From Planctomycetota bacterium (GTDB lineage: Bacteria > Planctomycetota > Planctomycetia > Pirellulales > Pirellulaceae), in contig JABAAE010000014.1 in NCBI GenBank assembly GCA_014238905.1, positions 62,001 through 126,000 on the forward strand: 64,000 nt of DNA, in the 5' to 3' direction. Position 1 is the first letter of the stretch; each line of letters begins with the position of its first letter. A program made the translations under genes and the position numbers. The notes beneath the pieces were generated by a model, which saw only the letters and a list, made by a program, of their open reading frames with translations, searched no databases and was not told the DNA's origin. Below, piece by piece: positions 43,073 through 51,631 of this stretch.

Positions 43073-45996
43073 GGTCGGGTGATCGTCTCATCGAGATTAA
43101 GGATGATGCTGCAGGCCAGCGTCCAAACGGCAAGGTCTGTTGCCCCGGCTCGCTGCTTTCCTCCGGTCAACGCCTTGGTCGCTGGCAGATCCCTGCGGAG
43201 GTCTTTCCGCTGGCGGGCGAGGTAAGCCAGGAATTTCTCTTTTTCATCCGGCTTGGGTAAGCGACTGAGGGCCAGGCGAAACGCCAGTTCCAGGCGTTTG
43301 GTCTCCCCGGCTTTGACCTCGCGCACCAAACGTGAAGCAAACGCCATCGCCGCTTCGTTGAAAATTGGATCATTGAAGAGCACCAAAGCCTGCGTTGGAA
43401 TGTTGGAGACGTCCCGCCGCACGACGCAGCCTTCGCGGGCCGGCGCATTCAACAATTCCAAGGATGGATGCAATGCCATCCGCCGCCAGTAGGTATACAG
43501 GGTCCGCCGGTAGCGATCCTCACCGGTGCTGCTTTTCCACTCGCCCGGAAGCACACGCTGTTGCCAATAGCCTCGGGCCTGGATGGGAAACACCGGCGGC
43601 CCACCGATTTTTTTTACTAGCAATCCGCTCACAGCGAGAGCCTGATCGCGAAGCTGCTCGGCCGGCAAACGAACTCGGGTCATTCGCGTGAGCAACCGAT
43701 TTTCCGGGTCTCTCTTGCCTGCGACGGGGGTCACACGTGCGGATTGCCGATAAGTCGCTGAGGTCACGATCAATCGATTAATCCGCTTCATGTCCCAACC
43801 GCTTTCCACGAACTCAGTAGCAAGCCAGTCAAGCAATCGCGGATGAGTCGGCGGCGTCCCCTGAGCACCGAAATCATCGGGCGTCCGCACCAAACCATGG
43901 CCAAAGTAACTTTGCCAAAACCGGTTAACAACCACCCTCGCTACCAGGGGATTATCCCCGTTGACCAGCCAGCGGGCGAATTCCAGGCGGTTGGCCGGCT
44001 GATCGCTTTGGGGAACGCCAAACACAGCGGGAACGGCTGGGAAAACCTGCTCACCGTGGTTTAAAAAGTTACCCCGCAGGTGAATAAAGGTCTCCCGCGA
44101 TTTGGACAGTGGACGTTCACGCATGACCGGCACCAACGTGACGACTGCCTGCTCCGACCTGACACTTTCCAGTTTCCTGATCTCAGCCAGCAGGGCGGAC
44201 ACCCTGTCGCCGGCCGAACCGATTGAAAGAGCATCGCCGAGCGGCTGATCGCTAAGCCAAACTTCGCTCAACTCCCCCTTAAACGGAAAGGCATTCGGTT
44301 TTCGACTGTTGTTATACCCTGAACCAATGGCTAGAGGACGATCGGATTTCGCAATCGAAGCTGGCACGGCACCACTTCGAATCACTGCCTTGTCTTCGAT
44401 ACCGTCGATAAATAAACGAACCGACTTCCCCGCTACAAACTCCACTGCGACGTGGTGATCGCGTCCGTCGTTCACCGCTCGACTACTGTAGACGGTCACT
44501 CCGTTGAAGGATTCGGCCTGAGACGAAACCCAAAAGAACAGATGACCCGGGAGACTTGTCGTGTCGCCTTCTCCACCAATCCCAAATAGATAGCTACGCT
44601 GTTTTCCACGCCAATCGTACTTGGAAACGATATCGGCCACAGGCTGGTTGGTCCGCACCTTGGCCATGATGGTGAGGTTTCCTGTGACCGAATACGAATT
44701 GGGATCCTTGACCACGGCCGGTCCCTTCCACTGGCCGATGATTTTTGCCGCATCGATTCGCCGGGGATTCGGCAGTTTGCGTTGAGCGTTGGCAAGTTCG
44801 GCCAGCAGCCTTTTCAATTCGGTCGCTCTCGCAGGCACCTGTTTTTCGATCGGCAGCCTGTAATCCATCGTCGGTCCGCCTTGGCCATGCCCCACCCCTT
44901 GGTGCTCGATGTTGTTGAAGATCGCCAGCATCGAGTAGTAGTCTCGCTGGGTAATCGGATCAAACTTGTGGTCGTGGCACTCAACACACCCCATCGTCAA
45001 GCCCAACCAGACTCTCCCGGTCGTATTCACCCGATCAACGACACCCTTGATGCGGTATTCTTCGACCGGATAAGTCATCCCTCTTGCCTGGGGAGCGTTC
45101 CGGTGAAAAGCCGTCGCCAGAAGTTGTTCCTGCGTGGCGTCAGGGAGCATGTCGCCCGCCAGTTGTTCGATAGTGAACCGATCGAATGGCATGTTGCGAT
45201 CAATCGCACGCACGACCCAATCGCGCCAAGGCCAAATCGCCCGCGTTTTGTCATCAGCATACCCGCGTGTGTCGGCGTAACGGGCCACGTCAAGCCAGTC
45301 CTGAGTTCGCCGCTCGGCGTAGGCGGTCGTCCGCATCAAACGGTCAACCAGCCGTTCATAGGCGTCTTCTCGGGTATCATTTAAAAAAGCATGGATCTCA
45401 GCCGGAGTGGGTGGGAAACCGGTCAAGTCCAGCGTCACTCGACGGATGAGTGTTTCCGGTGGAGCTATCGGCGAAGGCGACAGGTCTAACTCTTCCAATT
45501 GAGCCAAAACAAAGTGATCAATCGCATTGCCTTGAAAATGACGATTGTCTTTGTCGTCATTCGACGGGACCGCTTCACGGCGAGGCGGCACCAACGACCA
45601 ATGCGGCTGGTACTTTGCCCCTTGAGAAATCCAACCGATGAGCACCTTTTTTTCGCCGGGCGTCAGAGGTTTGTTGTGTGAGGGCGGCGGCATCATCTCC
45701 CCCGGATCGTTATTTTCGATGCGGTGAACCAGCTCGCTAAGGCTCGGCTTGCCTGGCACAATGGGGCCGACCTTGTTTCCCGTACCGACAGCCGAATCCC
45801 GGCGATCCAACCGCAGACCCGCCTCGCGTGCCTGTTCGTCCGGTCCGTGACACGCATAACAACGATCAGCCAGCAGGGGGCGCACATCACGGTTGAAATC
45901 AAGCTCGTCCGCTGAAGAACATCTTTTCGGCGCAGGCAGGCTGATCAGAAACAGGATGGCCATCCTCGTCATGAATACACCAACAGTCGAATTCAT
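43069..45996 (-). CDS. Secreted cytochrome-like protein, PSCyt1-DUF1549-LamG-DUF1553
   Basis: 975 residues. The ATG at 45996 is preceded by AAGGATGAG. A signal segment (MAILFLISLPAPKRCSSA) precedes the haem-type motif CYACHG (C46, C49, H50). DUF1549 ('PETLIRRVTLDLTGFPPTPA', CVECHDHKFDPI) follows. A LamG/concanavalin-like sandwich lies at about residues 425-565 ('SVTGNLTIMAKVRTNQPVAD', 'RSYLFGIGGEGDTT'), and DUF1553 ends the chain ('RLEFARWLVNGDNPLVARVV'). It heads a six-gene minus-strand run and is separated from its DUF1501 partner only by the ATGA leader cascade. Confidence 0.93.
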   Translation of the reverse strand: MNSTVGVFMTRMAILFLISLPAPKRCSSADELDFNRDVRPLLADRCYACHGPDEQAREAGLRLDRRDSAVGTGNKVGPIVPGKPSLSELVHRIENNDPGEMMPPPSHNKPLTPGEKKVLIGWISQGAKYQPHWSLVPPRREAVPSNDDKDNRHFQGNAIDHFVLAQLEELDLSPSPIAPPETLIRRVTLDLTGFPPTPAEIHAFLNDTREDAYERLVDRLMRTTAYAERRTQDWLDVARYADTRGYADDKTRAIWPWRDWVVRAIDRNMPFDRFTIEQLAGDMLPDATQEQLLATAFHRNAPQARGMTYPVEEYRIKGVVDRVNTTGRVWLGLTMGCVECHDHKFDPITQRDYYSMLAIFNNIEHQGVGHGQGGPTMDYRLPIEKQVPARATELKRLLAELANAQRKLPNPRRIDAAKIIGQWKGPAVVKDPNSYSVTGNLTIMAKVRTNQPVADIVSKYDWRGKQRSYLFGIGGEGDTTSLPGHLFFWVSSQAESFNGVTVYSSRAVNDGRDHHVAVEFVAGKSVRLFIDGIEDKAVIRSGAVPASIAKSDRPLAIGSGYNNSRKPNAFPFKGELSEVWLSDQPLGDALSIGSAGDRVSALLAEIRKLESVRSEQAVVTLVPVMRERPLSKSRETFIHLRGNFLNHGEQVFPAVPAVFGVPQSDQPANRLEFARWLVNGDNPLVARVVVNRFWQSYFGHGLVRTPDDFGAQGTPPTHPRLLDWLATEFVESGWDMKRINRLIVTSATYRQSARVTPVAGKRDPENRLLTRMTRVRLPAEQLRDQALAVSGLLVKKIGGPPVFPIQARGYWQQRVLPGEWKSSTGEDRYRRTLYTYWRRMALHPSLELLNAPAREGCVVRRDVSNIPTQALVLFNDPIFNEAAMAFASRLVREVKAGETKRLELAFRLALSRLPKPDEKEKFLAYLARQRKDLRRDLPATKALTGGKQRAGATDLAVWTLACSIILNLDETITRP

Positions 45997-46449
45997 CTCA
46001 TCCTTACTTCTTGAATCGAGCGATCAATATCAAACAAAATCCGGGAGTTGGCAGCCTAAAGGGCCCGCAGGAGATCTTCCCACCCTGAGATGCTCGATTC
46101 TGCCATTGAATTCACACCAGGCCCGATGCTATCCAGCGAACCTTATTTTTCCGAAAGAATACGTCTACTAGAATATAAGCGCCGCTCCGGCAAATCAATG
46201 TTGTTATCAGGGCGTCTGACCCCCGCCATTTCAGGTTGATCGAATGATAGAATCCACCTCCTGCTGATCGGCTATCAAAAACAAAGCCCGTCATTTTACC
46301 CTATTCAAATGGGGCCGCCTCCGCCAGAGTATTAGAAGCTCTTTCGAAAAGGCATGTCAGACGCTGACAGAGTGACTATAATCGTGGCTGGCTTGCCAGC
46401 ACCGGTCTGGTTTCGCATTATTTTTTTCACACACCAAAAGACCTGACTC
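45997..46449. promoter_or_regulatory. Divergent intergenic region, no gene seen
   Basis: 453 bases between two divergent genes (the 45996 operon and the ThuA-like gene at 46450), so it must hold both promoters. No strong palindrome or consensus promoter could be singled out by eye. Confidence 0.4.
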
Positions 46450-47355
46450 ATGCAGACTTCACAATGGATTCTCGCCCTTTTCGTCCTTCTCAACACCCAG
46501 ATCTGCTTCGGTAAACAGGGGCCTTCGGCCAACAGTTCCACCGCGACGGCGACAGTGGCTTCGGCCCCGTTGAAAGTCTTGCTGGTGGCAGGAGGATGTT
46601 GTCACGACTACGCAAAACAAACCCAAATTTTAAAGCAGGGGATCGAAACGCGAATCCATTCCGAAGTGACGATTATCTTTAATCCCAGCAAGGGCACCGA
46701 TGCGACTTTTGAAATCTATGAATCTGACCAATGGGCCGAGGGCTATGATGTGGTCATCCATGATGAGTGCTCGGCCAACGTCACCGATGGACCTTATGTC
46801 AAACGAATTCTTGCCGCGCACAAAAGCGGTGTCCCCGCGGTCAATCTACACTGTGCGATGCACAGCTACCGCTGGGGAAATTTTCGCAAAGCCGTGAACC
46901 TCGGTGCTGAAAATGCCGGCTGGTATGAAATGATCGGGTTGCAGTCAACCGGCCACGGACCCAAACTGCCCATCGACATCACTTACGAAAAATCAACCAA
47001 CCCGATCGTCAAAGGACTAGCACCGTGGAGGACGATTAATGAGGAACTTTACAATAATGTAAGAGTCTACCCGGGTGCTGAAGTTTTGGCGGCCGGCTCC
47101 CAGGTTCAAAAAATCAATCCCAAGGCACTCAAAGCCAACCCCAATGCCAAACCAAAGGTTTCCAAAGCAGTAGTAGCCTGGACCAACCTTTACGGTCCTA
47201 AAAAGACCAAAATCTTCAGCACGTCGCTCGGCCATTTCAACGATACGGTGGGTGACGATCGTTACCTGGAATTGGTTGTGCGCGGGATACTGTGGACCAC
47301 CGGCAATCTGACCGAGGCAGGCAAGCCAACCAAAGCCTATGCGATTCAACCTTGA
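46450..47355 (+). CDS. Secreted ThuA-like protein
   Basis: 301 residues with a signal peptide (WILALFVLLNTQICFGK). The ThuA pattern is visible: 'LKVLLVAGGCCHDYAKQTQI' at the domain start, 'EGYDVVIHDECSANVTDG', 'HKSGVPAVNLHCAMHSYRWG' and 'FSTSLGHFNDTVGDDRYLEL' (visible parts) near the end. It belongs to the amidotransferase-like fold group and is different in sequence from the ThuA-like protein at 32289. It is divergent to the six-gene cytochrome-like operon and may share regulation with it. Function unproven. Confidence 0.9.
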   Translation: MQTSQWILALFVLLNTQICFGKQGPSANSSTATATVASAPLKVLLVAGGCCHDYAKQTQILKQGIETRIHSEVTIIFNPSKGTDATFEIYESDQWAEGYDVVIHDECSANVTDGPYVKRILAAHKSGVPAVNLHCAMHSYRWGNFRKAVNLGAENAGWYEMIGLQSTGHGPKLPIDITYEKSTNPIVKGLAPWRTINEELYNNVRVYPGAEVLAAGSQVQKINPKALKANPNAKPKVSKAVVAWTNLYGPKKTKIFSTSLGHFNDTVGDDRYLELVVRGILWTTGNLTEAGKPTKAYAIQP

Positions 47356-47378
47356 CCTGCAGGCGGCCGGCTTTTTTT

Positions 47379-47468
47379 CTAGCGGATCCTGCCGCCACCG
47401 TTTTTTTTAATTCCGATGCCTGCCAAGCCAAGCAGGCCGGATGCCAACGAGGATTCAGCCGTTGGATT
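47379..47468 (-). pseudogene. Possible remnant of a PEP-CTERM-like C-terminus
   Basis: The minus-strand frame ends NPTAESSLASGLLGLAGIGI then KKNGGGRIR and a stop. A short polar motif, a Leu/Gly-rich membrane segment and a basic tail is the layout of PEP-CTERM sorting signals, although the Pro-Glu-Pro itself is degenerate. The frame upstream shows no recognisable protein and contains the 14-bp repeat, so this is at best a decayed 3' end. Confidence 0.25.
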
Positions 47469-47661
47469 AACAATCATTGGGAATACCAGGTTAGGCGTAT
47501 CTTTGTGATGAATCACCAACTCCGCGGAAAAAAAACCGGAACAAAGAGCTAATCGACACCCAGAATTCCAACCAAAAAAACAAGGGAACTCAGAAAAGCC
47601 AACGACTAAACCATCACAATCTGTTGGCGAGCGGTTGATTGAAATCCAAAATCGACTCGAT

Positions 47662-47703
47662 GAGAAAGGGTTCCCGAGAAAGGGTTCCCGAGAAAGGGTT
47701 CCC
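47662..47703. repeat. 14-bp tandem repeat, three perfect copies
   Basis: GAGAAAGGGTTCCC occurs three times head to tail. The unit itself contains GGGTTCCC, which is nearly self-complementary. No function is apparent. Confidence 0.9.
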
Positions 47704-47881
47704 AAAACGCCCAATACTGAAATCCAAATGTTCAAGCATTCGGCCTCTTGGCAATCAGGTTTCCAAGCAATCTCGTTTCTAGAAAACCAACAGCGTCACC
47801 TGAAGGGCTCACGCCATCAATCCTCCGGCGGCTGCAAGAGTGTCTGGCAGCTAACCGCGTCTTGGATTCCCAGACGACGGT

Positions 47882-49126
47882 TTAACGACTCCCCTTGGCG
47901 ACGCAATAAAGATTTTCATCACTGCGCAAATAGATTTTGCCACCGGAGACAATGGGACTGGCATTAAACTGGGTGCCGTCGGTCAGTTTATTTTGAGCGA
48001 GTTCTTCAAAATCTGGTTTAGCGGCCAGCACGATGGTTCCGGCGCGACGTGTCACCACATAAATTTTTCCATCGGCAATCACTGAAGAAGCATAAGGTTG
48101 CGACGCTACCCGTTTCTGATACACCACCTCTCCGTCTGACAATTTCAAACAATAGGCCGTGGTGTTTCGATCGCTGACCCAGTAAAGATGATCTTGATAA
48201 ACGACAGGTGAAGTGACATTTGCTCCAACTCGAGCTCGCCAGATTTCACTGACTTCACCCTTGCCACCAGCTTTCACGGCGACGGTCATCGACGAACGAC
48301 CGCCCAAAACATAAACAACCCCTTGGTGCGAGACGATGCTGGGACAAACATAATCCGGAATCCCTTTGCAGCTCCAAAGATTCTCACCGGTAGCTGGATT
48401 GTAGGCCAAGATTTCATCTTTGGAGTTAACAACCAATTCCTGTTTACCGCCAACAGCCACCAGATGCGGTGTACTCCAGGACCGGTTCATACTCTCAACA
48501 CGCCATTTTTCTTCTCCTGATTCCTTATCGATGGCAACCACCGATCCACTTTCGACGCTGGCGTTAACGATCACCAGGTTTTGATAAAGAACCGGAGACG
48601 TTCCGCATCCCCAACCATGAACCCCGTCACCCACCGATGTTTGCCAAATCTTTTTGCCATTGAGATCAAATTTAACAACGCCCGTTTTGCCAAAAAACAC
48701 ATAGATGTTTTTTCCATCGGTCGCCGGTGTTGCCGCAGCATAACCATGATCTCGGACACGATCGCTCTCCGGTTGACTGGAATTAATTTTTGTATCCCAC
48801 TCGACTGAACCATCTTGGCTGTTGACGCACACCAGATGTAGTTTCAAGGCGTCCAAACTGCCCTCACCGCGATTGATTCCATAACCGCTGTAGCAAGTCA
48901 GGTATAGTTTTTCCCCCAACGCGATAGGACTAGAGGACCCGGCCCCGGGCAGCTTTACCTTCCAGGCTAAATTTTCTTCATCCCCCCATTGAGTAGGGAG
49001 ATTCTTCTCAGTGGAATATCCTTGTCCACCAGGACCACGGAAATTTGTCCAATCGTCTGCCCCGGAAGCGTGATGAAAGATCATCGCGAAAACAAGGCTC
49101 AGGAAAAAAATATGGCAAGCTTTCAT
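47882..49126 (-). CDS. Secreted PQQ-type beta-propeller protein
   Basis: 414 residues with a signal peptide (IFFLSLVFAMIFHHASGA). The chain starts 'DDWTNFRGPGGQGYSTEKNL', typical of planctomycete PQQ-like proteins, and continues with repeated blades such as 'VAIDKESGEEKWRVES', 'LAYNPATGENLWSCKGIPDY' and 'KIYVVTRRAGTIVLAA'. These blades are structurally like quinoprotein dehydrogenases, but the haem and PQQ ligand set is not apparent, so a binding or scaffold role (as in BamB) is more likely. It stands alone on the minus strand. Confidence 0.92.
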   Translation of the reverse strand: MKACHIFFLSLVFAMIFHHASGADDWTNFRGPGGQGYSTEKNLPTQWGDEENLAWKVKLPGAGSSSPIALGEKLYLTCYSGYGINRGEGSLDALKLHLVCVNSQDGSVEWDTKINSSQPESDRVRDHGYAAATPATDGKNIYVFFGKTGVVKFDLNGKKIWQTSVGDGVHGWGCGTSPVLYQNLVIVNASVESGSVVAIDKESGEEKWRVESMNRSWSTPHLVAVGGKQELVVNSKDEILAYNPATGENLWSCKGIPDYVCPSIVSHQGVVYVLGGRSSMTVAVKAGGKGEVSEIWRARVGANVTSPVVYQDHLYWVSDRNTTAYCLKLSDGEVVYQKRVASQPYASSVIADGKIYVVTRRAGTIVLAAKPDFEELAQNKLTDGTQFNASPIVSGGKIYLRSDENLYCVAKGSR

Positions 49127-49273
49127 TTTGAATTCCTCGAGGAAGCATTGGCAGGAAACCGGGGAAGGGCGTCCCCATGATACTCATTTTATGACCGCTG
49201 TACATCAACCTACCAGCTTCTCGCCGGCGGAATGATCTGAACTCAAGCCAAAGAAAAAACAACAAGCGCTTTA
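49127..49273. other. Upstream region of the PQQ gene
   Basis: About 150 bases that should contain the minus-strand promoter of the PQQ propeller gene. Nothing distinctive was recognised. Confidence 0.3.
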
Positions 49274-49937
49274 GACAATCGTCACCCTGATTATTGCGTG
49301 CGAAATCACCACCTGGCCGAAGATGCCCCGGGGAACTACGGATTCAGCGGTGGGTTCTGGCGATTGCTTGGTTTCTACAAGAGACAGGCCATCGTCGAAG
49401 ATCAGAAAATAAAAGACATAGGGGCCACGGGTGAAGAACTCGCAGAATCTAATGTGAGTAACGAGAAGGAAAAGATCGAGCAGATAGTGATCCCTGAGAA
49501 GTTTCGGACGGTCGCTGTGGGCCAGGATGGCACAATCACCATTCCCGTAGCAGCAATGTCGATCACCGAAGAACGGTGATGAGATAAGATTCATGGAAAG
49601 CATCGATGGGGGAATGCAAGTGCACTACGGTTTGCAACGCCAACGCCCGGAGTTGCTCAGTTACACGGTAGATATTCCCAAGGCCGGCAAGTACGAGTTT
49701 ACTGCGGATGTATGTACCGTGACGGTGGACCGACAATTCCTGCTCCGCGTCAACAGGAGAACCCTGTTGGATGTCGACATGCCGTACACCAAAACCGACT
49801 GGATGGATACCAAACCCGTTGAACTCGAATTGTAAGAGGGACGAAGCCGGATCTCATTTACCCAGAAAGCCCCGAACAAAGGTGTCAGCATCAGGGAATT
49901 CAAACTGAAACCTGTGAAGTCGACCGAGGGACCTTGA
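49274..49937 (+). pseudogene. Decayed secreted-protein gene, frameshift and in-frame stop
   Basis: Frame A (to a TGA at 49577-49579) ends 'RTVAVGQDGTITIPVAAM'. The sequence continues in another frame from about 49578 with 'DEIRFMESIDGGMQVHYG', 'YTVDIPKAGKYEFTADVCTV' and 'MPYTKTDWMDTKPVELEL', then a TAA at 49833-49835, and still continues 'EGRSRISFTQKAPNKGVSIR' to a final TGA at 49935-49937. Joined, these read as one beta-sandwich domain common at the C-terminus of secreted planctomycete proteins. One frameshift near 49575 and one nonsense codon break it. The 5' part of the gene is missing or unrecognisable. Confidence 0.6.
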
Positions 49938-50342
49938 GGGTTCGCCTCGGACCCTGGATGGTCTCTCTCGAAACGGAGAGTCGCGGGAAGAACCTTTACG
50001 AAGATGCTGAGCTAACTCCAACAACGAATCAGCGCAGAAAAGAGATGGTGGAAAAAGCCATATTTCAAATTCCGGCCAAAACGAAACCGAAGCACTCTGG
50101 ATGAACTGGCAGGACGGATTTAAGCCTCGTGCCGACTAATGGCACCCGGCTTGCCGTGGTTCAGATACAATCAACCGCAACTTCAGAAGGGATGTCCCCG
50201 GGTTTGTCCGCTGTTCCTTCTTCTTGAGAATCCTTACCAACTTGGGCGGATTGGTCAAAAAATCGCCTTGTCCCCACCTTCCGATTCGCTAGTATTGGTA
50301 GAACGGGGCACATTCAAGAGTAATCGATGGAGACTTCCTTCA
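49938..50342. other. Intergenic region, no gene seen
   Basis: About 400 bases between the decayed gene and the lipoprotein gene. The lipoprotein frame is open upstream to 50139, but that part lacks coding character. Promoter elements could not be assigned. Confidence 0.35.
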
Positions 50343-51104
50343 ATGCGATGTCCACTGCTTTTGTATTCACCGATTGCAAATCCTCCCCAGTCCGTCTTTC
50401 GAGGGACCTTGGTTTTAATCACCTTGTTTTGCTTGGAAACGAGCGGGTGTGGACAATCAAACAGGTTGAAACAGGCCCCGAAAACCCCACCCACCTATTC
50501 GCTCAAACAATTCAAGCAGAAGGTGAGCGGGCAATTCGGTACGCTGGGCAACCAGCCGTTGACCCGCTATTTCGTCCGCTACGTCGGTTCAACCAAAGAT
50601 TTCCACTACTTCGAAACGTTCGGAGACAAGCAACCCTACTACCGCGTTGCCCGACGCCAATTGCCAAAACTCACTTTGGCCGACGGCACCGTGATCGATT
50701 GGCCCAAGGACGGGACGGACCGTGAATATCTAGTTGGCAAGGACTTGAACCTGATCCTAGGCCCGCCCGGCTTCAGTTACAAACAGATCGAGGTGGACGA
50801 AGCGGCCAAACACTCCATCCAGATCAAATTTTCCAAGGCGAGACGGATGACCACAATCGAAGTTAAAACGCCCGCCGTGCATCCGCAGGAGACCGATCTG
50901 CTACTTTCGGGGATCTCGATTCTGCACACCGAATTCGCACCGCGTCAAGCTCCATTGGACAATCCACAGGCCAAAATTAAAAAGGCGATTTTCAAAATTG
51001 CCACCGCGGAGTTAGAGAACAGTCGTCTACGACTTGTTTTCGCCACTGTCCCCGGCGGCATCGCTTACGACATCTCGCTGGGCAAGGCGAAGCGTCCTCG
51101 TTAA
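50343..51104 (+). CDS. Putative lipoprotein, hypothetical
   Basis: 253 residues from the ATG at 50343. This start gives a signal peptide (GTLVLITLFCLETSGC) ending in a lipobox-like TSGC, so Cys37 may be lipidated. The mature part has 'RYFVRYVGSTKDFHYFETFG', 'LPKLTLADGTVIDWPKDG' and 'LILGPPGFSYKQIEVDEAAK', with alternating beta pattern. No known domain was recognised. The gene is single, preceded by a decayed gene and converging on the phosphodiesterase gene. Confidence 0.7.
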   Translation: MRCPLLLYSPIANPPQSVFRGTLVLITLFCLETSGCGQSNRLKQAPKTPPTYSLKQFKQKVSGQFGTLGNQPLTRYFVRYVGSTKDFHYFETFGDKQPYYRVARRQLPKLTLADGTVIDWPKDGTDREYLVGKDLNLILGPPGFSYKQIEVDEAAKHSIQIKFSKARRMTTIEVKTPAVHPQETDLLLSGISILHTEFAPRQAPLDNPQAKIKKAIFKIATAELENSRLRLVFATVPGGIAYDISLGKAKRPR

Positions 51105-51631
51105 ACCATCCCTCGCCCGCGGGAACGATGGACTTTGCTCCAGAAGTTTTTCCCGCCTTGAGGCCTGGCCGAATTCCTCGAAAGCAAAACAGAGCGATCG
51201 CATGGTAAAGGCCTGCCTGAATCTAAACGAACTACATCAATTTCAGCTGGGTGGACATCCGTGGTTGAGGTGTTTTAACTGCGATGGCAGATCAAAAAGC
51301 CAGAAGGTTGACCAAGGTTCCCATGTCCACTATTTCCATACCGACAAGATGCTAGCCGGTGCAGCGTTCGATCTACTCGTCGATTTGCCTGACATGCAGG
51401 AACACTATCGGCCGAACGAGTTTGCCCTGGAAGCGGGCAAAAACGCGGGGGAACCGGTCAGGTTTCTAGAAACCAGTCTCATCCAGAGGATGGCATGTCA
51501 TCAGGAGTCTCACCACCGTCCTCCATGAGGTCATCAGATAGCCAACGCCAAAGGTAGTTTTTATTCGGCCTCGGAAGGCCGAATGTCGTCAATGCCACAG
51601 CACAACATCAGGTTTTTTTGAAAACTGAATA
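51105..51631. other. Convergent intergenic region, no confident gene
   Basis: 527 bases between two convergent genes. A + frame from 51034 to 51528 overlaps the lipoprotein gene and has no recognisable motif, so it is not called. The hairpin at 51563-51584 is the only clear structure. Confidence 0.4.
51563..51584. terminator. Hairpin between convergent genes, possible terminator
   Basis: ATTCGGCCT and AGGCCGAAT form a perfect 9-bp GC-rich stem with a 4-base loop. It lies 47 bases past the stop of the minus-strand phosphodiesterase gene and about 460 after the lipoprotein gene. Directly adjacent T-runs are on the 5' side only for the + strand, so a classical intrinsic terminator is not proven. 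Confidence 0.45.

Larger units (their letters stand above)
47356..47881. other. Convergent intergenic region with repeat and possible gene remnant
   Basis: 526 bases between the ThuA-like gene (+) and the PQQ propeller gene (-). It holds three tandem 14-bp units (47662-47703) and a minus-strand segment resembling a PEP-CTERM tail (47379-47468). No intact gene is called. Confidence 0.4.

Noticed and set aside
51034..51528. 164-codon open frame on the + strand
   Set aside because: It overlaps the 3' end of the lipoprotein gene out of frame and has no motif or ribosome-binding site.
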